This document shows, piece by piece, positions 7,783-18,146 of a stretch of DNA of 64,000 bases (position 1 is its first letter; each line of letters opens with the position of its first letter). The translations under genes and the position numbers were made by a program. Source of the stretch: Streptomyces bungoensis (GTDB lineage: Bacteria > Actinomycetota > Actinomycetes > Streptomycetales > Streptomycetaceae); assembly GCF_001514215.1 (NCBI RefSeq), contig NZ_KQ948852.1:522042-586041 (forward strand), written 5' to 3'. A model generated the notes under the pieces. That model had not been told where the DNA came from, ran no database searches, and saw only the letters and a list, made by a program, of their open reading frames with translations.

Positions 7783-8817
7783 TCAGCCCGTCCTCCGCCC
7801 CGGGACGGCGGCGGCCGGACCCGGCCGCGGAACCGTGTCCCGGACCTCGTCCGGTGTCCGTCGCGGGGTGGCCGGGCCCTCGGGGCCGTAGCCGAGCCGG
7901 ACCAGCATCTGCGGGTGCCCGTCGAGGTCCGGGGCCGGCCGCAGCTCGCGGCGCAGGTCGGGCCACTCCATCGGCTGGTGCAGCAGGGAGGCCCGCACCC
8001 CGTACGCCGTCGCCACCAGCAGGACGTGCTCCAGCGCCTGCCCGGCCCGCAGCCAGTCGCTGCGCCGGTCGTGCCGGGTGGTCAGCAGGGCCATCGCGGG
8101 CTCGGGCTCGAAGGGCCGGGCGGGGAGCCGCTCGGTGTGCCGCTGGGCGGTGAAGTCCCGCATGGGCAGCCGCCCGTGGGCGTCCTGCGGCCCGAGCACG
8201 GCGCGCGGCAGGCCGAGGTCGGCGGTGTCGTCCAGGTCCCGGTGCACCCAGCGGCGGCTCTCCCCCGCCCGGTCGAAGTCGGTGCGGTTGCGCTGCTCGG
8301 CCTGGGCGGCCACCCGCAGCAGCCGTGTCCGCTCGGCGGCCCCGGGGAAGGTGAGCGACGCGCCCTCCATGTGGGCCGCGTCGGCGAGTTCGGCGCGGAC
8401 CTCCTCCGGCAGCGGCCTGCCGGAGAACGGGAAGCGGCTGCTGTGCCTGCGCCAGATCGCCGGGTACAGGTCGGAGCGGTGCCCCCCGGTGCGCGGCCGG
8501 CCGGGACCGGCCGGCCGGAAGCTCGCCAGCAGGCCCGGGTCCCCGGGGTCCGGCAGCAGCCGCAGCACGGGTGCCCAGCCGAAGTGGGCGGCCGCGACAC
8601 GGAGGTTGAAGAGGGCGGCACCGACCGACAGGTGCAGCGCCCGCCCGACGGGATCCGCGTGGCGCAGGCCGCGTTCCGGGACGGCGCGGATCTCCAGCGT
8701 GCCGGTGTCCGGGTCGAGCCGGAAGCGCCACGGCTGGGTGTTGAAGATCGAGGGCGCGGCAACGGCGGCCGAGATGCAGCCTTCCAGGGTCGCGGCGTCG
8801 AGGGTCGCGGTTCGCAT
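7783..8817 (-). CDS. Acg-like nitroreductase-family protein
   Basis: 344 residues of duplicated nitroreductase fold, as in mycobacterial Acg (Rv2032). Visible family segments are APSIFNTQPWRFRL near residue 22, HADPVGRALHLSVGAALFNLRVAA near 52-75 and LRAGQALEHVLLVATAYGVRASLLHQP around 258-284. Acg proteins bind FMN but often lack nitroreductase activity and may sequester flavin under DosR control. The ATG at 8817 follows AGGAGG by 5 nt. It heads the operon with the PPOX gene and has a DevR-like box 75 nt upstream, supporting membership in a dormancy regulon. Confidence 0.88.
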   Translation of the reverse strand: MRTATLDAATLEGCISAAVAAPSIFNTQPWRFRLDPDTGTLEIRAVPERGLRHADPVGRALHLSVGAALFNLRVAAAHFGWAPVLRLLPDPGDPGLLASFRPAGPGRPRTGGHRSDLYPAIWRRHSSRFPFSGRPLPEEVRAELADAAHMEGASLTFPGAAERTRLLRVAAQAEQRNRTDFDRAGESRRWVHRDLDDTADLGLPRAVLGPQDAHGRLPMRDFTAQRHTERLPARPFEPEPAMALLTTRHDRRSDWLRAGQALEHVLLVATAYGVRASLLHQPMEWPDLRRELRPAPDLDGHPQMLVRLGYGPEGPATPRRTPDEVRDTVPRPGPAAAVPGRRTG

Positions 8818-8861
8818 GGCGCCTCCTCGTACGGGGTCGGGCGACTACGGGGTCTCCTTCG

Positions 8862-8905
8862 AGCGTGCGAGCGCCGCGCCCGGCACGGTGAGGGCCCTAT
8901 GGCCC
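8862..8905 (-). promoter_or_regulatory. DevR/OsdR-like box and -10 for the Acg-like operon
   Basis: The palindrome GGGCC-CTAT-GGCCC occupies 8892-8905. On the minus strand CACGCT (8862-8867) follows after exactly 24 nt, the same arrangement as upstream of the usp operon and the cNMP gene. Confidence 0.6.
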
Positions 8906-8977
8906 CTTTGCGGGGCCCGGTCAGGGCACAGCTGTCCCGGCTGCGGGGGGCGCACCCGGCGGGGCCGCGCGCGGTCC

Positions 8978-8991
8978 GGGCCGAACGGCCC
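8978..8991 (+). promoter_or_regulatory. DevR/OsdR-like box upstream of the Rv1733c-like gene
   Basis: GGGCC-GAAC-GGCCC, identical to the best box at 6682-6695. It lies 114 nt before the ATG of the membrane protein gene. I do not see a convincing -10 at the 24-nt distance here (the hexamer would be TTCGGC). Confidence 0.5.
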
Positions 8992-9105
8992 TCCGCCCGC
9001 CCCGGTCCGGCGCCCTTCGGCCCACCGGTTCCGCCTGGCCGGCCCATGTCGCGCCGCCGTCCCGCCTGTCACCGTCGTGACAGGACCACGAGGAGGTGGG
9101 CAGAG

Positions 9106-9705
9106 ATGAGCGAGCGCAAGCCCTCGAACAGCGGGCGCCGGCGGACCAGGGTGCCGCTGTGGCGGTGGCGGAGGAACCCGGTCCGGCGTCGGGAGGACGT
9201 CCTGGAGGCATGGCTCGTGCTGGCCGTGTGGATCCTCGTGGCGGTGGGCGGCACGCTCGTCGGCCTGGTCACCGCGCAGGCGGCCGACCAGGTCTTCGCC
9301 CGGCAGCGGGCCGAGCGGACCCCGGTGGCCGCCGTGGTGCTCACCGCCGTCCCGGCCGCGGCGGCCACCGGCACGGGCCGGGACGTGGCCGCGGCCGAGG
9401 TGCGCTGGACGGCCCGGGACGGCTCCGCGCACCGCGGCATGACGCTGGTGCCCACCGGGAGCGCGGCGGGCTCCTCGGTACGGATCTGGATCGACGGCCA
9501 GGGCAAGCCGGCCGGCGAGCCGGCGACCCCGGCCCGGGCGTCCGCCGAGGCGGGGGTCTTCGGCACCGCGGCCGGCCTCGCCCTGAGCGGCCTGGTCCTC
9601 GGCGTGGGGGGCGCCGGGCGCTGGTACCTCGACCGGCGGCGCCTCGCGCAGTGGGACCGGGAGTGGACCCTGATCGGGCCGAAGTGGGGGCACAAGACGG
9701 GCTGA
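9106..9705 (+). CDS. Rv1733c-like membrane protein
   Basis: 199 residues. A basic N-terminus (RRRTRVPLWRWRRNPVRRRED) is followed by a first membrane segment at about 36-58 (WLVLAVWILVAVGGTLVGLV), an extracytoplasmic domain of about 100 residues and a second membrane segment near 155-175 (AAGLALSGLVLGVGGAGRWY) with a short basic tail. This is the layout of the actinobacterial Rv1733c family, a DosR-regulon member in M. tuberculosis. AGGAGG lies 9 nt before the ATG. Molecular function is unknown; context and the upstream box support stress regulation. Confidence 0.85.
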   Translation: MSERKPSNSGRRRTRVPLWRWRRNPVRRREDVLEAWLVLAVWILVAVGGTLVGLVTAQAADQVFARQRAERTPVAAVVLTAVPAAAATGTGRDVAAAEVRWTARDGSAHRGMTLVPTGSAAGSSVRIWIDGQGKPAGEPATPARASAEAGVFGTAAGLALSGLVLGVGGAGRWYLDRRRLAQWDREWTLIGPKWGHKTG

Positions 9706-9769
9706 CCGGGTACGGCGGGCCCTCGCCCACCTCCTCCGTCCTCGCGTGGGAAACCCAGGGTCGAACGAG

Positions 9770-9799
9770 AAGGCGCCCGGCCGACCGGCCGGGCGCCTT
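9770..9799. terminator. Bidirectional hairpin terminator
   Basis: A perfect 13-bp stem (AAGGCGCCCGGCC paired with its complement) and a GACC loop lie between the convergent Rv1733c-like and UvrA-like genes. A-rich and T-rich ends flank the stem on the two sides. Confidence 0.85.
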
Positions 9800-9816
9800 C
9801 GTGCGCGGGGCGGCCG

Positions 9817-12207
<2,391 letters not shown>

Positions 12208-12385
12208 GTCTCTCCATCCGTGGGCGGGCTGCGGTCACGCTAGCCGCGCCCGGGCGCCGCGCGCTTCTCCATTCCGGTCCGGTTCCGGGAGAGGGGCGCC
12301 TTTGCGCCGGACGCCGGAACCCGGCTGCCGGCCTCACCGCACGCCCGAAACGGAGTAAAACGCATATAAGTGATCTTTCGGGTGT

Positions 12386-12391
12386 CATAGT
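12386..12391 (+). promoter_or_regulatory. -10 element of a probably leaderless M1 peptidase transcript
   Basis: CATAGT is separated by exactly 6 nt from the ATG at 12398 and no ribosome site is visible, the usual layout for leaderless transcripts in Streptomyces. Confidence 0.5.
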
Positions 12392-12397
12392 GCGCCC

Positions 12398-13942
12398 ATG
12401 GACCTCACGACCGCCGGGCTCCGCACCCGCCGCGCCGCCCTCGCCGCGACCGGTGCCGTCGCTCTCGCGGGCGCCGCGGTCCTCACCGTCGTCCTCACGC
12501 ACGGGCAGCCCACCGCTCCGGCCCGCGCGCGGCACCCGGCCGGCGGCGCCGTCGCGGGCTCGCCCCGGGACATCCCGTCCCCCGGCGCCCGCGGTCTGGG
12601 CGACCCGCTGGCGCCGCTCGACGGCAACGGCGGCTACACGCTCCGCCACTGCGACCTCGCCTTCGACTGGCGCGCGCCCGGGACGCCGTTCCCCGCCACC
12701 GCCACCCTGAGGGCCGCGGCGACGCAGGCCCTGTCCCGCTTCGACCTCGACTTCGCGGGCAACACGCTGCGCACGGTGACCGTCGACGGCGCCCCGGCGC
12801 GGGCGGTGCGCGACGGCGACGAGCTCGTCGTCACCCCGGCCCGGCCGATCGCCCGCGGCCGCACCTTCACCGTCCGGGTCGCCTACACCGCCGACCCGAC
12901 GCAGCGCCGGCACCGCGACGACGCCATCCAGGACTACGGCTGGGTGCCCACGGCCGACGGCACGCTGCTGTCGCCGCAGCCCGACGGCGCCAAGATGATC
13001 TTCCCGGCCGACGACCACCCCAGCGTGCGCGCGCCGTTCACCTTCCGCGTCACCGCCCCGCCGGGCCTGACCGCGGTGGCGGGCGGCCGGCTGGTGGAGC
13101 GCCGCCGGCTGCCCGGCGGGCGGATCCGGTGGACCTACGACTCCGAGCACCCGGTCGCGGCGCAGCTGGTCCAGCTGGCCATCGGGAAGTACTCCGTCGT
13201 CACCGGGACGGGGCCGCGCGGGCTGCCCGTGCGCGACGTGGTGCCGGACGGCCTCGTCGCGGACACCGAGGCCTACCGGTCGCTCACCCCCGCTCACCTG
13301 GCCTGGCTGGAGCAGCGGCTCGGCCCCTACCCGTTCGGCCGCTACGGCGTGCTGGTCGGGGACACCGACCTGCCCGTAGCCCTGGAGACGCAGTCGCTGT
13401 CCGTCGTCCCGAGCAGCGACCTGCTCGGCAGCCGGGTCGACGCGGAGCGCAACCTCGTGCACGAGCTCGCCCACCACTGGACCGGCGACAGCGTGGCGAT
13501 CCGCCGCTGGTCCGACCTGTGGCTGAGCGAGGGTCACGCCCGCTACTACGAGCGGCTGTACGCCGACGCCCACGGCGGCCCCGGCCTGGAGGAGGCGATG
13601 CGGGACGCGTACGCCCGGCACGACCGGTGGCGGCACGACGACGGCGCCCCCGCCGAGCCCACCGCGGCGTCCCTCTTCCGCCAGATGCGCTACGACGGCT
13701 CGGCGCTGGTGCTGTACGCGCTGCGCGAGGAGGTGGGCGAGGACGCCTTCGCGCGGATCGAGCGGTCCTGGGTGACGCGGTACCGGGGCCGCGCCGCCGG
13801 CACCGCGGACTTCGTCCGCCTCGCCTCCGGCGTGGCCGGCCGGGACCTGGCGCCCTTCCTGGACCGGTGGCTGTACGGGGCGCACACCCCGCCCATGCCG
13901 GGCCACCCGGACTGGCGGGTGGATCCGGTCGCGGAGGACTGA
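12398..13942 (+). CDS. Secreted or membrane-anchored M1-family zinc metallopeptidase
   Basis: 514 residues. An N-terminal hydrophobic segment (about 13-34, AALAATGAVALAGAAVLTVV) follows RTRR and is a signal or anchor. The catalytic site is HELAHH from His355, with the third zinc ligand Glu378 exactly 18 residues after His359 (LSEGHARY), and a catalytic tyrosine candidate further on (MRYDGSALVLY). M1 enzymes are aminopeptidases; this short form lacks the long C-terminal domain of PepN and resembles the secreted Streptomyces group. It is probably expressed from a leaderless promoter. Substrate unknown. Confidence 0.9.
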   Translation: MDLTTAGLRTRRAALAATGAVALAGAAVLTVVLTHGQPTAPARARHPAGGAVAGSPRDIPSPGARGLGDPLAPLDGNGGYTLRHCDLAFDWRAPGTPFPATATLRAAATQALSRFDLDFAGNTLRTVTVDGAPARAVRDGDELVVTPARPIARGRTFTVRVAYTADPTQRRHRDDAIQDYGWVPTADGTLLSPQPDGAKMIFPADDHPSVRAPFTFRVTAPPGLTAVAGGRLVERRRLPGGRIRWTYDSEHPVAAQLVQLAIGKYSVVTGTGPRGLPVRDVVPDGLVADTEAYRSLTPAHLAWLEQRLGPYPFGRYGVLVGDTDLPVALETQSLSVVPSSDLLGSRVDAERNLVHELAHHWTGDSVAIRRWSDLWLSEGHARYYERLYADAHGGPGLEEAMRDAYARHDRWRHDDGAPAEPTAASLFRQMRYDGSALVLYALREEVGEDAFARIERSWVTRYRGRAAGTADFVRLASGVAGRDLAPFLDRWLYGAHTPPMPGHPDWRVDPVAED

Positions 13943-14146
13943 CGCGCCCTCACGTAAAGCGGACACGCTGCCGCCGACCGGGTGGCCTGTGCCCGGCGGC
14001 TGGTCCAGGCCGGTGACGCTCGGCGCGACGCGGCGCCCCAGGCACGGAAACGTACGAGGGGTGACGTGACGGGCAATCACCCACAACCCGCCTTGCCCTG
14101 CTCGCGTTTTGTCCGCGCCGCGCCGAACCCGCTGGGAGAGCACCGC

Positions 14147-16105
14147 ATGAGAAAACGCGTCACCCGACAAGTCCTGACCACCGTACGCGGGCACCGGGGG
14201 ATCATCTGTGCGACCGCCTCGGCGGCGCTCGTCGTGCCGTTCCTGGTCGACCGTTCCGGTGACACCGCCGTGCCGGCCGACCGGCTCCTGCAGGAGGAGT
14301 ACCGGGCCGCGGCGGAGGAGTTCCACGTGCCCAGGAGCGTGCTCATGGGCGTGTCCTACCTGCAGTCCCGGTGGGACTCGCACCCGGGCGTGCCGAGCGT
14401 CGTCGGCGGCTACGGGCCGATGCACCTGGTGGACACGCGCGAGGCACCGCAGCCCCGCCACGGGCAGGCCCGGCCGCGCGCCACGACGGCGGGACCGCCC
14501 GCCGCCCGCCCGGGAAAGTCCCCGGACAGCGGCACCGGGCAGCCCGCCGACCTGCGCCGGGCCGCCCGGCTGCTCGAGCTCCCGGACCGCCAGCTGCGCA
14601 GCGACGACGCCGCCAACGTGCGCGGGGGCGCGGCCCTCCTCGCCGCGACGCAAGCCGAGCTGGGCAAGCCGCTCAGCGCCGACCCGGCGGACTGGTGGGA
14701 CGCCGTGGCGCGCTTCCCCGGCTCGAACGACGCCGTGTCGGCGGCGGCCTACGCGAACGACGTCTACGACGTGATCCGCCGCGGCGCGCGGCGCACCACC
14801 GACGAGGGACAGGAAGTCGTCCTCGCCGCGACTCCCGGCGTCCGCCCGCACCGGGCCGTGCCCCAGGGCGCGCAGCGGCCGAAGAACGTGGAGTGCCCGC
14901 CCGAGCTGTCCTGCTCCTGGCTCGGTGCGCCCTACGTCGAGATGGACGGTGGCGGGTACGGCAACCACGACCTGGCCGACCGGCCCAAGGACCAGCGGAT
15001 CGACTACATCGTCATCCACGACACCGAGGCCCCGCTGTCCTCGATGTTCATGACCGTCCAGGACCCCGAAGAGGCGTCGTGGCACTACTCCGTCCGCTCC
15101 AGCGACGGCCACGTCACCCAGCACGTCCCGATCAAGGACGCGAGCTGGCACTCCGGGAACCAGTTCGTCAACGCCCACTCGATCGGCATCGAGCACGAGG
15201 GATTCCTGCGGCAGCCCGACGCCTGGTACACGGAGCAGATGTACCGGTCCTCGGCGCGCCTGGTGAAGTACCTCGCGAAGAAGTACAAGGTCCCGCTCGA
15301 CCGGCAGCACGTCTTCGGCCACGACAACGTGCCGTCCCCGACCGAGGACACCATCCCGGACATGCACGACGACCCCGGCCCCTTCTGGGACTGGCGGCAC
15401 TACTACGACCTGCTCGGCGCACCGCTGCGGGAGACGGCCGGGCCGGACAGCGACGCGGTGATGATCCTGCCGGACTACGTCCACTACAAGCCGGAGTTCA
15501 CGGGGTGCGTCAAGGGCGGGGTGCGGTGCGCGCCGCACGGCTCCAGCGCCGTGCGCCTGCGCACCCGGCCGGACGACGGCGCCCCGCTCATCCAGGACCC
15601 GGGCCGGCGCCCGGACGGGGACGACTCCACGGAGGACGTCGACGACCTGGGGTCGCGGGTGTCGGCGGGCCAGACCTTCGCGGTCGCCGAGCGCCGGGGC
15701 GACTGGACGGCCATCTGGTTCCAGGGCCACAAGGGCTGGTTCAGGAACCCGAAGGACCACCCGGTGGCCGTCGGGGCGCGCGCCAGCGTGGTGACCCCGA
15801 AGCAGGGCGTGGACGAGATCCCGGTGTTCGGCCGCCCCCTCCCGGAGAAGGAGGCCTACCCGGAGGGGGTGGCCCCGGAGACCGAGTCGCCGCTGCCGTA
15901 CACCCTCCACGCGGGCCAGGAGTACGTGACCGGGGCCCGCGCGTACGGCACCTACGTCGACCGGTCGACGTTCGCCCAGTCGCCGGCGCCGGTGGTGCAC
16001 GGCCGGGAGCCGTACTACGAAATCCAGTTCGACCACCGGCTCGCCTTCGTCAGGGCGAGCGACGTGGACGTCAGGACGGTGGACGCGCCGATGCCGAAGC
16101 GGTGA
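14147..16105 (+). CDS. Exported N-acetylmuramoyl-L-alanine amidase (peptidoglycan hydrolase)
   Basis: 652 residues. A basic start (MRKRVTRQ) and hydrophobic stretch (GIICATASAALVVPFLV) indicate export. A first region (about 45-215) looks like a lytic-transglycosylase-like or structural domain (VPRSVLMGVSYLQSRWDSH). The Ami_2 amidase domain spans about 285-430, with zinc ligands His291 (YIVIHDTE) and the later histidine of HVFGHDNV. C-terminal repeats near 490-640 resemble SH3-like wall-binding modules (TFAVAERRGDWTAIWF, GHKGWFRNP). It cleaves the amide between muramic acid and the stem peptide. GGGAGAG precedes the ATG at 14147; a longer upstream frame lacks a ribosome site. Confidence 0.88.
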   Translation: MRKRVTRQVLTTVRGHRGIICATASAALVVPFLVDRSGDTAVPADRLLQEEYRAAAEEFHVPRSVLMGVSYLQSRWDSHPGVPSVVGGYGPMHLVDTREAPQPRHGQARPRATTAGPPAARPGKSPDSGTGQPADLRRAARLLELPDRQLRSDDAANVRGGAALLAATQAELGKPLSADPADWWDAVARFPGSNDAVSAAAYANDVYDVIRRGARRTTDEGQEVVLAATPGVRPHRAVPQGAQRPKNVECPPELSCSWLGAPYVEMDGGGYGNHDLADRPKDQRIDYIVIHDTEAPLSSMFMTVQDPEEASWHYSVRSSDGHVTQHVPIKDASWHSGNQFVNAHSIGIEHEGFLRQPDAWYTEQMYRSSARLVKYLAKKYKVPLDRQHVFGHDNVPSPTEDTIPDMHDDPGPFWDWRHYYDLLGAPLRETAGPDSDAVMILPDYVHYKPEFTGCVKGGVRCAPHGSSAVRLRTRPDDGAPLIQDPGRRPDGDDSTEDVDDLGSRVSAGQTFAVAERRGDWTAIWFQGHKGWFRNPKDHPVAVGARASVVTPKQGVDEIPVFGRPLPEKEAYPEGVAPETESPLPYTLHAGQEYVTGARAYGTYVDRSTFAQSPAPVVHGREPYYEIQFDHRLAFVRASDVDVRTVDAPMPKR

Positions 16106-16147
16106 GACTGGACCGTCCGACGCTCCGGCTCCCCAGGACGGTGACCC

Positions 16148-16507
16148 ATGGAAGTGGAAGTACCCCGCGTCGAACTCACCCCGCGCGCCGCCGAGCTGGT
16201 GCGCCGGCTGCGCGCCGAGCACGGGCCCCTGATGTTCCACCAGTCGGGCGGCTGCTGCGACGGCAGCGCGCCCATGTGCTACCCGGACGGCGAGTTCCGC
16301 ACCGGCGGCTCGGACGTGCTGCTGGCGGAGCTGGCCGTCGAGGGCGTCGAGGAGCCCGTGACCTTCTGGATGTCGCGCAGCCAGTACGAGGCGTGGAGCC
16401 ACACCCGGCTGATCGTGGACGTCGTACCAGGCCGCGGGAGCGGTTTCTCGCTGGAGGCACCCGAGGGGGTCCGTTTTCTCACCCGTTCTCGCGTACTCGA
16501 CGGCTAG
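16148..16507 (+). CDS. DUF779 family protein
   Basis: 119 residues with the family hallmark FHQSGGCCDGSAPMCYP (cysteine pair and third cysteine, about residues 32-48) and the end segment GRGSGFSLEAPEGVRFLTRS. DUF779 proteins are usually encoded beside NAD-dependent acetaldehyde dehydrogenases and are thought to assist them. Here no such dehydrogenase is adjacent, so the partner is unknown. The three cysteines could bind metal. It starts 42 nt after the amidase stop and is probably cotranscribed or has its own weak promoter. Confidence 0.85.
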   Translation: MEVEVPRVELTPRAAELVRRLRAEHGPLMFHQSGGCCDGSAPMCYPDGEFRTGGSDVLLAELAVEGVEEPVTFWMSRSQYEAWSHTRLIVDVVPGRGSGFSLEAPEGVRFLTRSRVLDG

Positions 16508-16582
16508 ACGCCCCGCGGACCCCCGTCGTCTGCTGCACTTCCCTTGGCCGAAGGGAAAGTTGACGACACATCGGGAGGCGCG

Positions 16583-17818
16583 GTGGCGCTCCAGCGGCGG
16601 GGGCAGGCGGCGGTCAGATCGGTTCTCACGGTTCTCACGGCGTTCGGTGTACTGGCCGGTGCGGCCCTGGCGGAGGCGGCACCGGCCGGTGCCGTTCAGC
16701 GGGGCAGACGGATCGCGCCGGGGGTCACCTACCGGCAGTTCGACATCGACGCGGCGGCGGGCGAGGCACACGCCCACCTGCTCACCGTCGACCTGGCCGA
16801 TCCGCACGTGCGGGTGGACCTGCTGTACCCGGGGACGGTCGCGGCCCGCGCCACCGTGTCCCGGATGGCCGGCTCGGCGGGCGCGGTCGCCGGCGTGAAC
16901 GGCGACTTCTTCCACATCAGCGAGACCCAGCACCCGGGCGTCGAGGCGACGGGCGCGCCGGTGGGGCCGGCGATCGCGGACGGGCGGGTGCTCAAGGCGG
17001 CGGTGCCCGACGGCCAGCGGTTCGGGCCCGCGCTGCCTCCCGGCGCCGGCACGCGGGACGTGCTCGGCGTGGGCACCGACCACCGGGCCCGCCTGGACCG
17101 CCTCGGCCTCACCGGCTCCGTGACCACACCCGAGGGGCGGATCCCGCTGAAGGGGCTGAACCAGTACGCGCTGCCGGAGGACTCCGTCGGCGCCTTCACC
17201 GCGCGGTGGGGCAGCGCCTCCCGCAGGCGCGCCGTCTGCGGCACGGACACCCGGCGGTCGGCTCCGTGCAGCACGGACACCTACGAGGTGACGGTGCGCG
17301 ACGGCCGGGTGGTGGCCGTCTCCCGCACGCCGGGCAGCGGCTCGATCCCGGCGGACGGCACCGTGCTGGTGGGCCGCGAGGAGGGCGCCCGGCGCCTGCG
17401 GAAGCTGTCGGTCGGCGACAGGGTGCGCGTCACGCACGGCCTGGTGGCGGCCGCCACCCGGGTCCCCTACCGCTTCGCCGTCGGCGGCTTCCCGGTGCTG
17501 CGCGACGGCAGGCCGCTGCCCGGGCTCGACGACTCGGCCTCGGCCGTGCGCACGGTGGTCGGGTTCACCGGCGGCGGCCTGCGGATGCTGCTGCTCGTCC
17601 TGGACGGAGCCTCCGACTACCGCACCGGCCTGACCGTCGCCGAGGAGGCGGCCACCCTGCGGGGCCTGGGCGCCTCCGACGCGTTCAACCTGGACGGCGG
17701 GGGCTCCAGCGACCTGGTCACCCGCGACGCGGGCACGGGCGGGGTGAAGGTCCGCAACCATCCGAGCGGCGGCATCGAGCGCCCCGTCGCGAACGGCATC
17801 GGCGTCTTCTCCCACTGA
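16583..17818 (+). CDS. Secreted phosphodiester glycosidase-domain (NAGPA-like) protein
   Basis: 411 residues. After an N-terminal signal (VRSVLTVLTAFGVLAGAALAE) comes the NAGPA fold: TVSRMAGSAGAVAGVNGDFF near residues 93-112, and the C-terminal catalytic segment GLGASDAFNLDGGGSSDLV with RPVANGIGVF. The family removes N-acetylglucosamine or similar groups from phosphodiesters, and in bacteria is linked to wall teichoic acid or peptidoglycan modification. The GTG at 16583 is chosen because GGGAGG precedes it; an upstream in-frame ATG at 16544 has no ribosome site. It stands alone between the DUF779 gene and a convergent small membrane gene. Confidence 0.87.
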   Translation: MALQRRGQAAVRSVLTVLTAFGVLAGAALAEAAPAGAVQRGRRIAPGVTYRQFDIDAAAGEAHAHLLTVDLADPHVRVDLLYPGTVAARATVSRMAGSAGAVAGVNGDFFHISETQHPGVEATGAPVGPAIADGRVLKAAVPDGQRFGPALPPGAGTRDVLGVGTDHRARLDRLGLTGSVTTPEGRIPLKGLNQYALPEDSVGAFTARWGSASRRRAVCGTDTRRSAPCSTDTYEVTVRDGRVVAVSRTPGSGSIPADGTVLVGREEGARRLRKLSVGDRVRVTHGLVAAATRVPYRFAVGGFPVLRDGRPLPGLDDSASAVRTVVGFTGGGLRMLLLVLDGASDYRTGLTVAEEAATLRGLGASDAFNLDGGGSSDLVTRDAGTGGVKVRNHPSGGIERPVANGIGVFSH

Positions 17819-17826
17819 CCTGCGGT

Positions 17827-18021
17827 TCAGGGCCGCAGGCTGCTCACCAGGCCGGCGGTGGCGGTGAGCCCGCTGTGGAGGGTGGGCGCCATGCTGGTGC
17901 CGGCCAGGTAGAAGCCGAGCAGCAGGCAGACCAGGGCATGGGAGATCTTCAGCGCGCCGTTGCGGATGAAGACCACGGCCAGGATCGACAGCAGCAGCAC
18001 CACAGAGATGGAAATGGCCAT
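17827..18021 (-). CDS. Small two-segment membrane protein, unknown function
   Basis: 64 residues with two hydrophobic helices (ISISVVLLLSILAVVFI at 3-19 and ISHALVCLLLGFYLAGTSMA at 26-45) joined by a short polar turn, and a short tail. The ATG at 18021 has an excellent GGAGGAGG; the longer upstream frame adds an arginine-rich leader without support. Similar tiny membrane proteins are common in Streptomyces and plasmid transfer regions, but I do not recognise a named family. It ends 9 nt from the convergent glycosidase gene, with a short hairpin (CTGCGG...CCGCAG) at the junction. Confidence 0.72.
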   Translation of the reverse strand: MAISISVVLLLSILAVVFIRNGALKISHALVCLLLGFYLAGTSMAPTLHSGLTATAGLVSSLRP

Positions 18022-18146
18022 CCGGAACCTCCTCCGCCACGCCCCGTATGCGGCGTTCGGTCGCAAGTGTGGCGTAGCGGAGGGTTGGTCCGGGCGGCTG
18101 ACGTGTCCTCCGATCGTGTGGTTGTGACCGGACGGGTGTGCGCCGG

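Noticed and set aside
17820..17838. Hairpin CTGCGG-N7-CCGCAG as terminator between the glycosidase and the small membrane gene
   Set aside because: Only 6 bp and overlapping the stop codon of the small gene; too weak to call.
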